A DNA stretch of 7,045 nt from an uncultured Synergistales bacterium (GTDB taxonomy: Bacteria > Synergistota > Synergistia > Synergistales > Aminobacteriaceae). Under the pieces are notes generated by a model. The model did not search any database. It saw only the letters and a program-made list of their open reading frames with translations, and was not told the DNA's origin. Shown here piece after piece: positions 5,814 to 7,045 of this stretch (its first letter is position 1; each line of letters opens with the position of its first letter). The DNA lies in the NCBI GenBank assembly GCA_937957815.1, contig CALFXN010000225.1, forward strand, positions 1 to 7,045, in the 5' to 3' direction. A program made the translations under genes and the position numbers.

Positions 5814-7045
5814 TCACGCGGAAACCGTCGCCGGGTATTCCGGATCGCAGCGTACGGCCCGAAGCATCTGCAGGAGCGTCATCTCTCTCGAGACCCCCGA
5901 TACACAGAACGAGACATCCGGGGCATCCGGCGACGACGGCAGGCAGGAAAGCAGTCTCTCCCGGAAGGCCGACATGACAGGCCGTCCTCCCCTTGGCCCA
6001 CCGACTCCGAAGAGAAGCGTCACGAGCTCGCCGTCTTCGCCCCTGACGATCGGGTCGAGGCTTCTCAGTACCCCGCAGCTCACCCGCTCGACGCATCTGC
6101 GGAAAGCGGCGTCCTGCAGGGGGATGGGGGAGATTCGCAGCACGCAGAGCGTGCAGTCCGCATCCCCCCGAGACGGGAAATACTCTCCGTCGATCCACGC
6201 GCCGTCGAGATATCTGAGGTCGGGCAGCCCGGTTTTTTCATCGAACACATCCCCGCGCCCCACGCCGAAAACCCTCGGATCGGGAAAGACTCCCTCGTAG
6301 AAGATCGGGACACCGTCCGGCGCATTGAATCCGCGAACCGTCACCGGCAATCGCTTCGAGACCCCATCGCGTCCGGAGAATTCCGTCGTCCATCCGCGTA
6401 CGACCGTCTCACGGCGGATCGCTTCCATGAGACGCCCCTTCTCCATCCGACCGATCGCGAACCCACCCGGAATCATGCTCTCCATCTCCATCAGGGCACC
6501 GGCAGACTGGTATCCGAGCGCCTGGGCGAGTCCGGCGCTGACCCGAAGGAGATCGCCGTTTTCCGAGAGGCGGAAGGCAAGAAACGAGGACCTGCGGGGT
6601 TCCCCGTCGACCCTCCCTCCGCCGAGCGGCCGGATATCGGTGATCGACCTGAGGAGATCCCACGTCCGCTCTCGGATCTCCGCCTCGAGTTGTTCATTCA
6701 TCCGCTCGAGCGAGCGGCGCTGTTCGGCGAGCGCCTCCATCCTGCGGTCGCCTTCGAGCGACGCGGCGTGGAAGAGCAGCGCGAGGGCGCCGAGAACGAC
6801 GAGAAAGAGCTGCGTGACCACGATCGACATTTCGAAGGAACGCGTCGCGAACGGACCGAGTTCCAAAAAGACCGCGGCGAGCGGAACGACCGACGCGACC
6901 GCAAGGACGCCGAGGAAGAAATTTGTTCCGAACCGCAGGGCGGCCCAGAGGAGAAACGGAACGAGAACGAACTGAAGGGGGTACGCCGCAAGTTCGGTCG
7001 GGATCGTCCGACCAAAGACGCCGAGACACGTCACGATGAAGACCG
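5814..7045 (-). CDS. MASE1-PAS protein with degenerate GGDEF domain retaining an RxxD I-site (5' end outside the window)
   Basis: The frame is open to the right edge, so the N-terminus is missing; GTG at 7034 is not a credible start inside a membrane domain. Residues here are numbered from that GTG. The C-terminal part of a MASE1 membrane sensor has at least three hydrophobic segments, about 18-35, 38-58 and 70-92, with the typical YPLQFVLVPFLLWAALRFG (18-36). A coiled-coil linker about 93-128 and a PAS-like domain about 148-252 follow. The last domain opens like a GGDEF domain (DEKTGLPDLRYL, 265-276), but the signature is EDGEL (333-337, bases 6024-6038) and the DxDxFK and GHxxGD motifs are gone. 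The whole domain is only about 140 residues. RSLD (324-327, bases 6054-6065) sits exactly five residues before the signature, the geometry of the c-di-GMP inhibitory site. It should not make c-di-GMP but may bind it. It converges on the deacetylase gene, and its own promoter is outside the window. Confidence 0.8.
   Translation of the reverse strand, partial: VFIVTCLGVFGRTIPTELAAYPLQFVLVPFLLWAALRFGTNFFLGVLAVASVVPLAAVFLELGPFATRSFEMSIVVTQLFLVVLGALALLFHAASLEGDRRMEALAEQRRSLERMNEQLEAEIRERTWDLLRSITDIRPLGGGRVDGEPRRSSFLAFRLSENGDLLRVSAGLAQALGYQSAGALMEMESMIPGGFAIGRMEKGRLMEAIRRETVVRGWTTEFSGRDGVSKRLPVTVRGFNAPDGVPIFYEGVFPDPRVFGVGRGDVFDEKTGLPDLRYLDGAWIDGEYFPSRGDADCTLCVLRISPIPLQDAAFRRCVERVSCGVLRSLDPIVRGEDGELVTLLFGVGGPRGGRPVMSAFRERLLSCLPSSPDAPDVSFCVSGVSREMTLLQMLRAVRCDPEYPATVSA

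Overview
The window is GC-rich (roughly 60% by eye) bacterial DNA, densely coded, with short intergenic gaps and good Shine-Dalgarno sequences. The gene types (a dCache/PAS/GAF diguanylate cyclase, a MASE1 sensor, a nitroreductase-like flavin protein, a FlK-type thioesterase, a secreted CE4 deacetylase) suggest a free-living or host-associated Gram-negative-type bacterium, probably an anaerobe. An origin in Synergistota or a similar lineage is possible, but this is only an impression from gene content. I see no tRNA, rRNA, CRISPR array, insertion sequence or prophage gene.

Layout, left to right. (1) Bases 1-85, minus strand: the first 28 codons of a ParA/MinD-type ATPase. It is served by a good sigma-70-type promoter in a 128-base divergent intergenic region (86-213). 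(2) 214-645, plus strand: a FlK-like hotdog thioesterase, followed by a perfect 17-bp hairpin that probably terminates transcription from both sides. (3) 692-4989, minus strand: a three-gene probable operon read right to left. It contains a NimA-like pyridoxamine-5'-phosphate-oxidase-fold protein, then a large membrane diguanylate cyclase (dCache-PAS-GAF-GAF-GGDEF), then a beta-hydroxyacid dehydrogenase whose Shine-Dalgarno contains the cyclase stop codon. (4) 5032-5805, plus strand: a secreted polysaccharide deacetylase of the TFDxCGG type, divergent from the operon. (5) 5814-7045, minus strand, cut by the right edge: a MASE1-PAS protein whose C-terminal GGDEF domain is degenerate (EDGEL) but keeps an RxxD motif at the exact spacing of the c-di-GMP inhibitory site.

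The most interesting point is the pair of cyclic-di-GMP proteins. The first has an intact GGDEF signature and product-inhibition site and should make c-di-GMP in response to a periplasmic ligand and intracellular cues. The second looks catalytically dead but may still bind c-di-GMP through its I-site, and so may be a membrane effector rather than an enzyme. The deacetylase between them could be a cell-envelope output, but that link rests on proximity alone. The rest is ordinary accessory metabolism. I do not see a clear new multi-gene system.
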